Shown here: piece after piece, positions 10,603 through 21,624 of the stretch | How positions within the stretch are numbered: the stretch's first letter is position 1 | Layout of the letters: every line of letters starts with the position of its first letter | Assembly: GCA_014621425.1 (NCBI GenBank) | Contig: JAANBB010000377.1 | Span: forward strand, 1 to 39,912 | DNA: 39,912 bases | Direction: 5' to 3' | DNA from: Cylindrodendrum hubeiense | Lineage: Eukaryota; Ascomycota; Sordariomycetes; Hypocreales; Nectriaceae | Notes under the pieces: model-generated | What the model saw: the letters and a program-made list of their open reading frames with translations, nothing else | Told to the model about the DNA's origin: nothing | Databases searched by the model: none | Position numbers and translations under genes: made by a program

Positions 10603-13600
10603 TGGGGCCGCGGGGTGAGGGGAACCGGGCGCAGAGGCCGCCAGGGAGAGCGAACCCTAGATCCTTGCGCCTCACGACTCCAATGAACTGGGTATTGGAG
10701 GCCGGAAGCTGGGAATTGGGAGGCCAGGCGTGCGCCCTACGATTACCGTCCCCAGACTGGGGGAAGTGGCGTTTGCATTTGATCCTCCTGGGCGATGCAA
10801 TGGACGTTGTTGCCCCCTCCAGGAAAAGTGTGCTGACATGATTTTCGCGGACCTTGGGCTAAGGAACCACAAATGATATACAGCTTCTAGGCTTGACGCC
10901 TTGGTATCCCAAATGGGCTCTTGGGCGGCCGTCTCATGGGCCAACGTGGCGATCGCCGTTGTGGCTAATTTACCAGGCAAGGCTGTGGCACGAACTCAAG
11001 CTCCAGGCACACAGGACGAGACGGCGGTAAACTCCGTTGACCTCAGCACTTGGTGGCCAGAAGATGGATTTCAACCTTCAAGGATCGATCTAGACCTGGG
11101 CCAGCTGCCGGTCGAGAGTTGGACATGAGCTGACGTTGGAACTCAATGGCACCAGTCGCCACCTCCCGGAAGCAGGGTCTTGCATCGCGAGGACGTCGAC
11201 AATGGTTCCTTGACCCCAGCTACTCTCGGCCGAATCTTTGCGCCGCGCTGTATGAATTATGGGGTCATCGGGAGGAAAGCTTGGCTGTTGAGACGACTAC
11301 GCCCAAGGTGGAGAGAGGAGGCAACGAGGTTGTCAATACCTGAGCTCGCGTTGTAACCTACTGGCTGGAGCTGGCTGGGCTGGAGCTGGCGTGGGAATGC
11401 GAGCTCTTAGCTCCGATCTAACTGACAGGGAACCGCTGTGCTCGATCCAAATTGGGAACTATCTCGCAAGCTAAGTCGGATGCCGGCTGGCGCAGACGCA
11501 CAGCCCTCAGCACCGTGGTATCAGCAGACGATGGCCTTGGACAATTGGGATGGACCTGGCCAAAATCCCCTAACGCACGTCTGAGAAAGCGGGGGTCAAT
11601 CTTTCACTTGCCTAGATCCCGGTCTGTGAATGGTGTGATGGAAAGATTTGCGGCTTGGACTAGGCCATGATATGATGATATCAGCATTTTCAGGAAAGTT
11701 ACGGATATACTCGGCTCTGAGGTGATGGAGAAGACTCGGAGCATGATGCCATGGGAAATGGAGTTCACAACAGCCGAGCAGTCACAATCCAAGAATCGCA
11801 TGCTCGCTAATTGACCGGTCAGGCCACATCTGGGATGCCGAGGAGGCACGAAATTGTTGCAAGCTATCGCCAACCGGGATGGAGGGTACAAAGGACTCGC
11901 CGACGCCCGATGCAGCACGTCCAGCCTACAATACGCCACCCACTGTGCGACTGTCAGATGTGAAGCCACATTGTGAATGCGACACCAAGTGGCTTCCCAG
12001 TCATATGCTGAAAGCTCAAAACCGAGCAGAGATGGCTTTTTTGGCGCCTGGTGGTCCAGACCGTCGGTCGCCCTGCCCCAGCACCAAGGTTCGGCCGGGT
12101 CCCTGACTTCCTGGCGGGTGGCCGTTTCGCATCCACTTCTGCTCTCCCCTCCCGAAGTTACTACCCGGAGAATGCAACGGCATTGCGACCGGTCAGAGGT
12201 GGTTGCAGGGAGGCAAATGCAAGCCGGCTGCTGTAGAATTGCGACATAGTTGGCTGGTGTGGAGGGTGGGAGGAGGGCCGGGAGGCCAGGACCTTGCATG
12301 TAAAAGACAGCTCACAAAGCACTAACCTTTGGCGTCGAGTATCAGATGGGAAACGAGCGATGGGAAATGGGATGTTCTCAATCGATACGAGGCATTCTGG
12401 GCGCTATTCATTGGCCGATGTCACGCTCAAGCTTTGTCTAGCTTGTACATAGCTGGCTCCGAGGAGATTGAGGAGATTGAGGCTCTCGAGATGTGCCGAT
12501 CCTCCCTGGGCCAAGACCTTGCGCGTTGCAGATCCGGAGGAGAATAAATCGTCGCTGGGGCTAGCTCTGCTCATCCCCAGGCCCAAGTGCCTTTGTCCAC
12601 AGCTCCACCCCTCCCACAGACGAACAGGTGCGCGTCCTCGGCGTTCCATTGGAGATGGCGACGTTGGAGAATACTGGGCCTGCTCCGCAACGAGTCCAAC
12701 GACAGCAGGCCGACGACGCCGGGTCATCGGAGGGCGTCGCCCAACCAAGGCTGGATCGTCCTGGACAGCGCCCTGCGCCCAGCCGCCAAAACGCTGTCTC
12801 CATGTGTTTGCAGAGTTTCGATAACGCGAGGGGACAGGACACGGCAAACAACGACGAACAGGTGCCTCGCTGCCACATCGCCCGCTGCGGCTGGGCACGT
12901 AAGCCCGCATGACGACCCCGCTCAACGATGCGACATTGTGGTGTTCACGGGGAAGCGATCCGCGATGGATCTAAGGGTTTGCCTCGCCCCCTGCCGACCC
13001 TTTGGCCTCTGAAGCTATTCTCAATCCAGGCCGTTGCTTCGCTGGCGTGCTGGGACTTGCCACCAGGGGCAGTAGGCCCGGTGCCAAGATACGCTTCCTC
13101 TGATTCCAACCCTGCGGGCCCGGACAACTTCGTAACCCAAGCCACGGCGTATGTTAGCGATCAAGAGAGAGCCTAGGCTTTGTTCGGTCCCCATTCGAGT
13201 CTTCATGGCAGGTGATGATCTCTGGGCCAAGGCCGAACTGGGCAGTGTGAGTGTCTAAGTCTACGGCATTCCCTTTGTGAGCTAGATATTTCGCATCTTT
13301 TTCCAGTCCTGGAGGCTTCCTCCTCGCTAAACGGTAGCGGGGGAGCTGACTGCCTCTGCCCTTTCAGCCATGTCGGGCTCGTGCGGACACGAGGTAACTT
13401 TGAGGCTATTCAAACACAACGGCATGCTAGCCCGGCCAGACCAGCAACGGCTGTTCGAGACCATCCTTTGCAGGGCACACGAATCCTGCAGACAGGATCC
13501 ATCGGCAGTGGACCATGCCACCCCATCTACCATACCAATTCGTCCTCCCACAGTAGTGATCTCGTCCGGGGTCGTGTCGTACAAGCACGGGATTGGCGCG

Positions 13601-14841
13601 CGGCTGTTCCCCCTCGCCAGCAAGGTTTGGACCAACTTGACGAACCCCCGCTCATGTAAACGGCTACGCGCATGTCGCCCTGTCCAGACACCCCGTCATC
13701 TCCGAGTTTCCCGACCTTGGGGACCCGGACTTAGCATCTACAGTTTTGCTCCGGGCTTAGGTGACACAGATCGAGTGTCAAATGGTGTGCTCCAAGGCGG
13801 GGGCTCCATCTATATCCGATCTATCGCGGTAGCTCCGTGCATTCGGCGCGGATAAGCACTTCCTAGATCTGCTAGATCTGGTGATCTGGGTGGTTACCAA
13901 CCGAAGATGGGTGTGAGAACCGAATCAAGAACCGGCTAGTTTCGGTCGCACAAGTTGATGGATGGCTGTGGCTTCACCCAGTTACCACCGCATCTTCTTT
14001 GCGGCACAAGGATGTCAGCTTTCACGAGGAAACAATCCAATCAAACAAATATTCTTCAAGGTACAGATACAACAGCCCAAAGCCACTTCTCGGGATTTGA
14101 ACCTCCTGAAAGTATACCAAGTTCATAGCCAAGTCAATGGATCCGACCTAAATGGGAAGCCCACTGTCGAATTGTGTAGAACCACTTTCACTCCTTCGTC
14201 TCCAGTCCCAAATCGTGGATTTAAGGCGAGATCAGCTCATATTACCTATCTTTCCTCGGCCCCTCCGTGTCTAACTTGGAATGGGCGTGGTCGTTAGCAT
14301 ATTCCCCACCTCAGCCCGTTTGAACTTCTTAGACGCCTCCCTCCCCGTCCTCATTTGGGTGGAGTCTCCGCCTTCAGCTTAGGCGTAGACTGCACGGGAT
14401 GTGTCTTTTCTGCATGCGTTGAGTTTCTGGGGCGCCATGCTGAGGAACGACAGACGCCTCAGCTTTGCTTCTCTTGCATCGTGCTTCTTGCCTGGCCCCT
14501 GTTTGGCTGGGCGTTACTTAGCTGCGGTCTCGAGACTCCGGTTAGAGGGGCTGAGAATAAAGAGGCGGTAAAGTAGTTAATGTTTGCCCTCATCTTGCCT
14601 TTCTTGTTTGACGCCTCCGTGCCTGGGAAAGCAACGGTTCGGCCGAGCGTTTCTTGGCTGCGCACTTGGGATAACCGGGTTCTTGGGCCCGATGACCAAC
14701 AGAGGATGTGGCTTTTTATGCTGCCCTTGTCACGCGTCTAACATCTAGCGCCTTCCACCTGACGAGATAACGGTCCGATAGGGCTTCGTAGCTGTAATAT
14801 TGGGACTATGGCGTTCTGGTGGCTGGTGAGCGACAGGGACC

Positions 14842-15093
14842 ATGGCGTTTGTCCTTCTCTTGACTGTGTGTTTTTCTTTTGTCCATTCCTCGCCTGTAAA
14901 TGCGGTGATTCGGACAGTCAGCTTGCTATATGACGCGACTTTGGAATGTGTCGACGCGGTGGCGGACTGGCAGTGTCTTGTTGAAACTCTGGAGCCTTCT
15001 GTTCTGGCTCTTGTGACAGGTTCTCGCTTGGCACTTACGGTGGCGTGTCTTCAGGTTCTTCGAGAACACCGCATCCTCCTCTCTTACAAGTGA
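14842..15093 (+). CDS. Small ORF with signal-peptide-like start, doubtful
   Basis: An 83-codon frame starts in a good context (ACCATGG). Its first 20 residues have a hydrophobic core (LLLTVCFSFV) and small residues after it, like a secretion signal. The remainder has three Cys but no recognised domain, and it ends with more hydrophobic sequence. It lies inside the AT-shifted block that otherwise looks decayed. It could be a small secreted protein or a chance frame; chance seems more likely. Confidence 0.15.
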   Translation: MAFVLLLTVCFSFVHSSPVNAVIRTVSLLYDATLECVDAVADWQCLVETLEPSVLALVTGSRLALTVACLQVLREHRILLSYK

Positions 15094-17331
15094 ATATAGG
15101 GCCCTGGATTATTAATTAATGGCTCTGATGATGGTGTGTCGTCAGGGTTTTCTGAAAACTGGTCATCGCATTCCTCTTCCTCTGGTGACCATGGATCCGG
15201 AGCTGTCAGTAGGTGATTCTGTGCGTGTGTTGGAAGAGGGAAATAATTCGGGCAATTCGTAAGCTTCTCGGTGCCATCCAGAAAAAGGAAGTGTCAGTGT
15301 CTCGCTTTTGATAGCCCAGGATCCGCTTAGTTATTTATCACTTAGGGGCTCAATGACCTCCAGGTCATCAACCTCAGAGGAGGTGAATGCCATATCTGTG
15401 GGCCCCAGTGGGCTTTGTTCCATCTTAATAATGAGCATGAGAATCCCAGACTCAGCGTAGAGTAACTCGTGCCGCTACTTCCAGGAAGTAACTCAGTTAT
15501 TTGCGTCAAACTAGTCTACACAGTCCTTCCACCGCTCCATGACTTAATCTCGGGCATTGTGTGGGCGGTGTCTTAGTTTATCGTGGGAGAAACATCTCAA
15601 TTTCTTCCATTCAGCTATTTCCAACTGAGAGATGAACTTCGGCTTGGAGATGATCAATGAATCAGCCTGGGGAGCTGGCGGATCTTGCTCAAAGCAAAAC
15701 GATGCAAATTCTAGTGCAGGCCTACGGCGCTTTGAACGAGCTTTCCGGAATATTTATCCCTCGAGTAGTCAGATCTGGCTCACCAGCAATGTGTTGTTCC
15801 CACCTCCACATCCAACGATCAATGTCGTAGCTAAGATGTGCGTTGTTCCCAGCAGCCCCCTATTCCGGTTATCAGGCCTCGGGTTTTTCTCAGCAACGCT
15901 TGATATTGTGACGGATCGGAAAAGAGCATTGATAAGAGCCCTCCAATTCTACTCATGTCTTATTGGGACGCTACTCGTCCACTCGGTCTTGCACGTCGTC
16001 GACTTCTAAGCGATAAATGTCAATGGGGTTTAGGATGCGGCCCAAGCTGAAAAGAGGCACGATTCTTTTCACTTCATCGTCGTTGAGTGATTGCTACATG
16101 ATTTCCAACAGTTCTTGGGGGCAGCTCGTCGCTTAGTTTCGGTGGTGGTGCTAGGAGGTAATGGCCGACATCATCTAACTCAGTCGTCGAAGCCGCTTCT
16201 GCATATTGCTAGGCCGTATGCAGATGATGTGCTAGTCACTGGGACTGATTTCTAAGATAGTGTAGTCCTGTTTTCACGTCTACTTAGCGTAGTCCATTCA
16301 ATTATATGAGTTCCTGCGAATGTGTGATCTGATGCTGGAATTGTACAATAGGGTAGGAAGGAAACTACGAAATGACCCTCTAAGGGCTCATAATTTGATG
16401 CTACTATCCTTAACCCCTCATTCACTCTGCTCCCAACTTTACTCCAGTCCTGACTCCGATCAATAATTTACACGTGTTAACGAATCACAATTAAAAGGTT
16501 TCCCCTGTTGCTTATACACCCCTTACAGCATCCTCATCGTAGGGGATAATCGCATTATTGAGATATTTACTACTCTTCCTAGTCATTACTTCGCTGGATT
16601 TACTCCGAATACATAATTATGCCCGAGTTGGGTGAGTGCTCGCTGCAGCACTTGCTCAATTCGTTCAGCGGCGAATAATTCCGTTGTTCGACAACTTCCG
16701 TTTAGGATGTGTGAGCCAGGTTGGTCCTAGAGTAGTGCATCGTGTACCTGATTCTGAATCGAGCCTCGTTCATTTTCTTTGTGCTAATCTAACTCACAGT
16801 AAGTCCAATCAAGCCATTACATTCGATGAGTTATCTGAGTTTTCTCTGAGTATGCCATTGACTGGCGACTAAAATTCCCAATGTCTGGTGGATCATAGTA
16901 TGACAAAAACCCGAGTTTCTTTTTAGATGAAATGAAAGTGCACTTTAACCTTCTAATACTTCACAAATACAATCTCTACCGAAGCACTGGGATGTCTCGG
17001 TCGAGTTTAGCTTCACTGCATTGCGGTGTCGCCGTACCGCACTTGCAAAGAAGCCCGTGCCTGCCAATGATAGTGCTGAATGGACAGCGTCTCTTCTTTT
17101 TTCTCGCAGTTGAAAAAGTAAAAAAGTGCGCACCATGTTGTCTTTAACGCATATAAAATGTCCAAATTATGTCCCTCAGCTCTCTCGGTAACTGGGAATG
17201 GGTGAAGGGTAACGAATTCCATGATGGATGTCTGGCTTGATAACGAAATGTTTTTATGAATGTTTTTGAATTACAGTGACATCTAGAAACACAGGCATAT
17301 ATGAGTATGCAACTAGACAAGAGGCACGTAT

Positions 17332-17760
17332 TTATGATTTGTCGTGTGCCTCTCTAACAACGTAACGTATGGAGCCCATCCAATTGCGTAAACATTGTGA
17401 ATGTGGCTCAAGTTGTCCACCCCTTGAAGGAAGTCGATGCTCCATAATAGAGAATCCTGTCTGCATTCTCAGCAGAGGTAAGGAGCGAGTTCGATCTGCG
17501 AAACTTAGCCCACATCCTTGGCATGATAATCCAATCCTGGCAACATACATGACATTTTTGTATTATTCGCCATATTTGTAATGTGATTTAAACTGAACTC
17601 TTGTCCTTTCTTCTTCAGAGCTCAAATACTCAGCCGTAAGTTCGATACGCCTCGACTCGACTAACCGTGGGCGCAGTGTATTGAATTCTCCCACATTTGT
17701 CCAAATATATTGGTCTCCCTCAGTGGAGACAGGATAGATTGTTGCATGCACGTATAACAT
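17332..17760 (-). pseudogene. 143-codon minus-strand frame broken by one stop, unknown
   Basis: Two open frames of 65 and 72 codons lie in the same frame and are separated by one TAA (17565-17563) and a few codons. Read through, the composition is protein-like (charged, with an SSEEERTRVQ segment and a CQGCG motif). The first ATG is at 17760; the frame is open a little further upstream until another stop. I do not recognise a family. A one-substitution pseudogene, part of a larger decayed element, or chance are all possible. Confidence 0.25.
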
Positions 17761-20700
17761 AGGTGGTAAAATTGACTAGTAATCACTTGGATAAAACATG
17801 AATAAAAGAAAGGAAATCAAAATAGCAATAAAATCATACTTATGTTATTGATGAGCGCCTCTTTTTTATTTCATTCTTCTCCATTTTTCTCATGCATTCT
17901 GTCTCTCGCCCGGCCTCAAAATTCAACACTGGCCATGGCCATTGACATCATACGCATGATACCTCAACATCTTTCTATTGCAAGGGAATACGACCGGATA
18001 AAAGAAACTCCAGTTTCTCATTCAAGTATGCAGTAAGATCACTGCGTCAATTTATTTACGGGGGCAACAGACATGGGGTCATTAACAACCTCTTTAAACC
18101 CAATGAAGTTGAAGCCCCAGTCTCACCATGCTTTGTGATGTGTGTCACATCATCTTTCAGCATCGAGCTGGAGGCGCCCTTGAAGAAGCTGTGGCGTGTG
18201 GAGTCGGTGAGACATGGCAGCCATAGGCGTTGGTAGCGCAACGGCTAAGACGAGTCCCGAGCCAGTTCAGGAATCACAAATGGTTGTTCAGCACCTATCA
18301 GCACAGAGTCTAGAGAATGCTGCTCTTCGGGATTGCTACATGTCCGATTATCATTCACTTTTGCAACCAAACATATCAAGGATTGCTTCCAGAACCACGA
18401 GAAGTGCCACCAAATGGGGCAATCCAAGCTAATTCCCCTCACGACTTATATGCCTTGATACTGAGAAACCACGCCTAGTTCCGAACTCGATCTCTGTTTT
18501 TTTAAGTTGCAGAAACTTCAAGCGGCAAGTCAGCAGCTCCTTGTCCACCTGCCGAGTACTTATCGCGTCAAAATGATGTGGTTTCCGGACCTTGGCCGAT
18601 ACCTCAACCAAAAACCCCTCCTCCACATTGCTGATGACGAGTAACGAAGTGTATGAGTGGGGACTAGGAAGCCTCGCTTGTAGTTGCGCGACGGCGGTCG
18701 GGCTACCCCTGCCATGCGCCCCCCTCCTGCTGCATCATCTCGTAACAATCCCAGTCCTGGCCGATCGGATACCAAAGGAATGGGTCTACGGCGGCTGGTT
18801 CTGCCTGCGATCTGATCCTACATATGCATGTAGACGCTGGCTCTAGGTAGATACATTGCTGCGCCCTGACTGAACGCTTTATATCAACCACTATTGGTGC
18901 GTACTTGTTGCCACCTATGATGGAGAAGATAATTGAATGTGAGATGTGAGCAGGATTCTCTCAGCACCGAAGTTCGCAGTAATTACGTGCTAGATGCTCG
19001 CGTTGCGCTGTTTATCGAGACGGCAAAAGACTCTGTGCTCAAGTAGCCGTAGCGCACGAGATCATCATTGTCCAAGAGCATACGAGGGGATTGAGTCCAG
19101 GAAAGCCGAGGCCGCAAGCCGGACACTCTTCTGGCAAGCAATGGAGGACCGTAATATGGCCTTTCCTACTTTTTGGTCGCTTCTGTACCGCATTGAATCT
19201 TGCAGTACCTTCGGAACCGGTGACGCTCCCTGCTGCAGGCAATATGCTGATATCATGGTGACGCAAGCCGGAACTGCTTCGTTATCCCGGATAGCAGATT
19301 GACCTTCAGGCCGGCGGCGTCGGATATCTTTGCCAGACACGGTCTCTTGGTACGTATACACTTCTGACTTCCTTGTCAATAACTTGGATGCCGAGATCTC
19401 TCCATCGGTTCCCGGTCCTGTTGGCCGATCTACTGTTTCCGAATTGACACCGTTGCGGTGGTTGCATCCTGGCGGCGACTTCTTGATTCAGGCACCAGAC
19501 GGTTTATGATGTATCATGACACCCTCCGGCCGGGGGGGATTGCTCGATTCGGGCATGGATGCAAGTCGAGATTTGCAAGCCAACCAAATGCAGGGTTAGC
19601 TTCTAGCGCGAGACATCTGGCAGACACCTTCTGACTATGCCCGACCGGACAGACTTGCCCCGCGGGCGATGAGGCTAACGATGAATGCCATGCTGGGTAA
19701 GTTTGGCCCGACACTAACGATGTGAGGCGCATTTTAGGTGGCACCGTAGGGTTTCCAGACAACCCTCCCTCACGTGGAGGCTTTTCTCTTGCACTTCTAA
19801 AGATGGTCATGGCGGGCGAAGACTGGACCTTGTCTACGCCGCAACGGCCACCTGGTGAAGAAACAGGCATCTCACGGACCCTCAATCGGCAGTTGTCACC
19901 CCTCTCCCCAGACCTTCCCCTCTCGATGAATCCTGATGCGGAGACTTGCTAAAACGTGCTAAAACGTGGGGGTGGTTGGTCTCACGACCGCCCGACGCCT
20001 CCGTCCCGTCCATCACGCGGCGGTTCAGCATGGATCGAAGATGGAGACGCCCTCGCCCTGATAGTAAGCGAGGCCCACGTTGCAGGCAGCCTGCTGGGGC
20101 CAGAATGCGTCCTTTGTTTTCCCGTGGTCCCTGAGTATTGGCGCTAGATGAGCAGCTTGACAGCTATTGTGGATGTTCGTGGTGCTGTCCCCGCGGCAGC
20201 GGGTTTATTGTGTAGCCATCGGGCGGCTCTCGTGACCAACAAGACATTGTTCTCGGGAAACACCCGGGCTGGGAGGGAGCGGTCACAGGAGGTGGTAATT
20301 GCTCTATACGGAAACCTGCTCGACATGTTCCGGGCCCGGCAGACTGGTATCCGGCTGATGTCGCCGGGCAAAGGCAACAGATGGCAGGGGGAAGATACAG
20401 CAGAGGCAAGATACAGCAGAGCAGCATGGATTGATGCCCAGGTTGCATGTGCAGTGCTGGGACCTTCGATGCTCCCTCGTAGGCTCGCCAATATCCACGA
20501 GACAATTACCAAGCCGTCAGGATCGTAAGTCAGGATCTGGCAAGATGCAGGAGATGAGGCAGCCGAACGTTCCAATATTTCCCCAGGTCATGCATCCCAG
20601 CCTCGTGTTAGCGCCGCCGGTCGGTCATGGCCGGGCGGGCCTGGCTGAGATGCGTACGTGACTGGAGTGACGGAGGGTTTGCTTTACTTTTTCGCCGTAC

Positions 20701-21002
20701 CTTGTCGCCGCATCCTGTACCTGACCTACCGAGTAGGAAACCCCGAGTCGCCGAAGAGGACCCTAAAAGGATTCCAGCTGGGGGGGACACGGGCTGGCGT
20801 CGCCAAGTCCGGCCCGGGGATAATGGTGATGACGGCGTTGGGGAATCTTGGGATACGATGATGGCCTTGGATGGCCTACCCGCTGCCGAGCCCGTTTTCT
20901 TGTTTCTCCTTCTCCCCGCGTGACGTACAATTGGGGCGAGGTCAGGGCGGCCCCGGCGAATCGAGGTCGATCTAATCCAACGTGGGTTTTACTGGTGCAT
21001 GA

Positions 21003-21052
21003 GCGCGCAGCAGGGTGCAGCAGGGCGCATCAGGGCACATCAGCGTGCATCT
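21003..21052. repeat. Degenerate 10-bp minisatellite, five units
   Basis: Five successive units of the form GGGYRCAKCA, with drift at each end. It lies about 570 bp upstream of the inositol oxygenase start. No function is visible. Confidence 0.75.
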
Positions 21053-21509
21053 GCCGGCCCCGCGTTCTCCACAGAATGAACCATGATGCTATTCTAGTCT
21101 GGTGGAGCCGCATCCCAAAAGGGAGGCTCCCGGCGGCGCTAGAAGTATCGCGTTAGAACCAGCGATGCTTTAGCAGCTTTGGCAAAGACTAGACGAGTTC
21201 CATGAGCCTTCTCCGGCGGCCCTAGCCTGCTTCGTCCGTCTTGGGAGAGAAATTCTTTCCGACGGTGGGCCATCCATTCCCCAGATCCCCACCACGCGGA
21301 GACACCATCAACCACATCGACACCAATTGCTGTGAGAAACCAGCGGGTAACCGTTGTTAGCAGCACGGGGATTGGCCATGACTCGAATTCGATCGTGCGG
21401 GGAGAAGATGGAGAGTTCATCTAAGGTGGGTAGACGAGACAACTTGCGGCGACTCGAGTCGAATACATAAGGACGGCGTCCAGACGGCATCAATAAGTCT
21501 TTTGTCTCT

Positions 21510-21624
21510 CAAGCTCATCATCACTCGAAGCACAAGCAACCTACTGCCTGCCTCTCCAGCTTCACCTCCAACTTCCATCTCCCTTCTTCCCACACACAAA
21601 GTCTTTTGACTTACACACTTCACA
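21510..21624 (+). promoter_or_regulatory. Pyrimidine/CA-rich leader of the inositol oxygenase gene
   Basis: A long run of CTTC, CCTCC and CACACA sequence leads straight into CACAATGGC. Such CT-rich leaders mark strongly expressed genes in filamentous fungi, which fits the codon bias of the gene. Exact transcription start cannot be read from sequence. Confidence 0.5.

Larger units (their letters stand above)
9776..14299. other. Left part of a 12-kb gene-free region, including the bZIP leader
   Basis: On the minus strand, 9776 to about 10170 is CT-rich and looks like the bZIP promoter and 5' leader. Beyond that I find only open frames without family features. The longest is an ATG-started 231-codon frame at 11604-12299 (-) with Cys/His/Arg-rich, noncoding-like composition. 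Microsatellites and short tandem repeats are scattered (9980-10020, 10582-10602). There is no tRNA or rRNA signature. Confidence 0.55.
14300..18500. other. AT-shifted block with broken coding-like fragments (possible degenerate element or pseudogene)
   Basis: Base composition drops compared with the GC-rich flanks. Several stretches read like protein but are cut by stops and frame changes. On the minus strand these include about 70 open codons ending near 15555, about 69 acidic codons across roughly 15300-15095, and a frame at 17760-17332 with one internal TAA. On the plus strand a short open run near 16202-16254 contains YADDV, a tetrapeptide typical of reverse transcriptases, followed by a stop. 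Overall stop density is close to what chance predicts, and plausible fragments occur on both strands, so this is only a candidate relic. I found no terminal repeats or target-site duplication by eye. Confidence 0.35.
18501..21624. other. Right part of the gene-free region and MIOX promoter
   Basis: GC content rises again here. The longest ATG-started frames are 126 codons at 20148-20528 (+) and 143 codons antisense to it. Neither shows a domain, and both are in overlapping open DNA. A degenerate 10-bp tandem repeat is at 21003-21052. From about 21470 the sequence becomes CT- and CA-rich and forms the core promoter and leader of the inositol oxygenase gene. Confidence 0.55.

Noticed and set aside
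11604..12299. A 231-codon minus-strand ATG frame
   Set aside because: Composition is rich in Cys, His, Arg and Ser, without any motif. Other frames are open across the same DNA. It looks like chance in GC-rich sequence.
12404..12925. A 173-codon minus-strand frame
   Set aside because: It has no ATG at its start, is Arg/Pro/Ser-rich, and overlaps four plus-strand frames of similar quality.
14085..14110. A perfect tRNA B-box-like GGTTCAAATCC on the minus strand
   Set aside because: The flanking bases do not form the five-pair T-arm stem and no cloverleaf could be drawn upstream.
18226..18290. A TAGCGCAACGG stretch resembling a tRNA A-box
   Set aside because: The matching downstream B-box is poor and the ends do not pair.
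20148..20528. A 126-codon plus-strand ATG frame in the gene-free region
   Set aside because: No recognisable domain, an equally long frame lies antisense to it, and the start context is poor.
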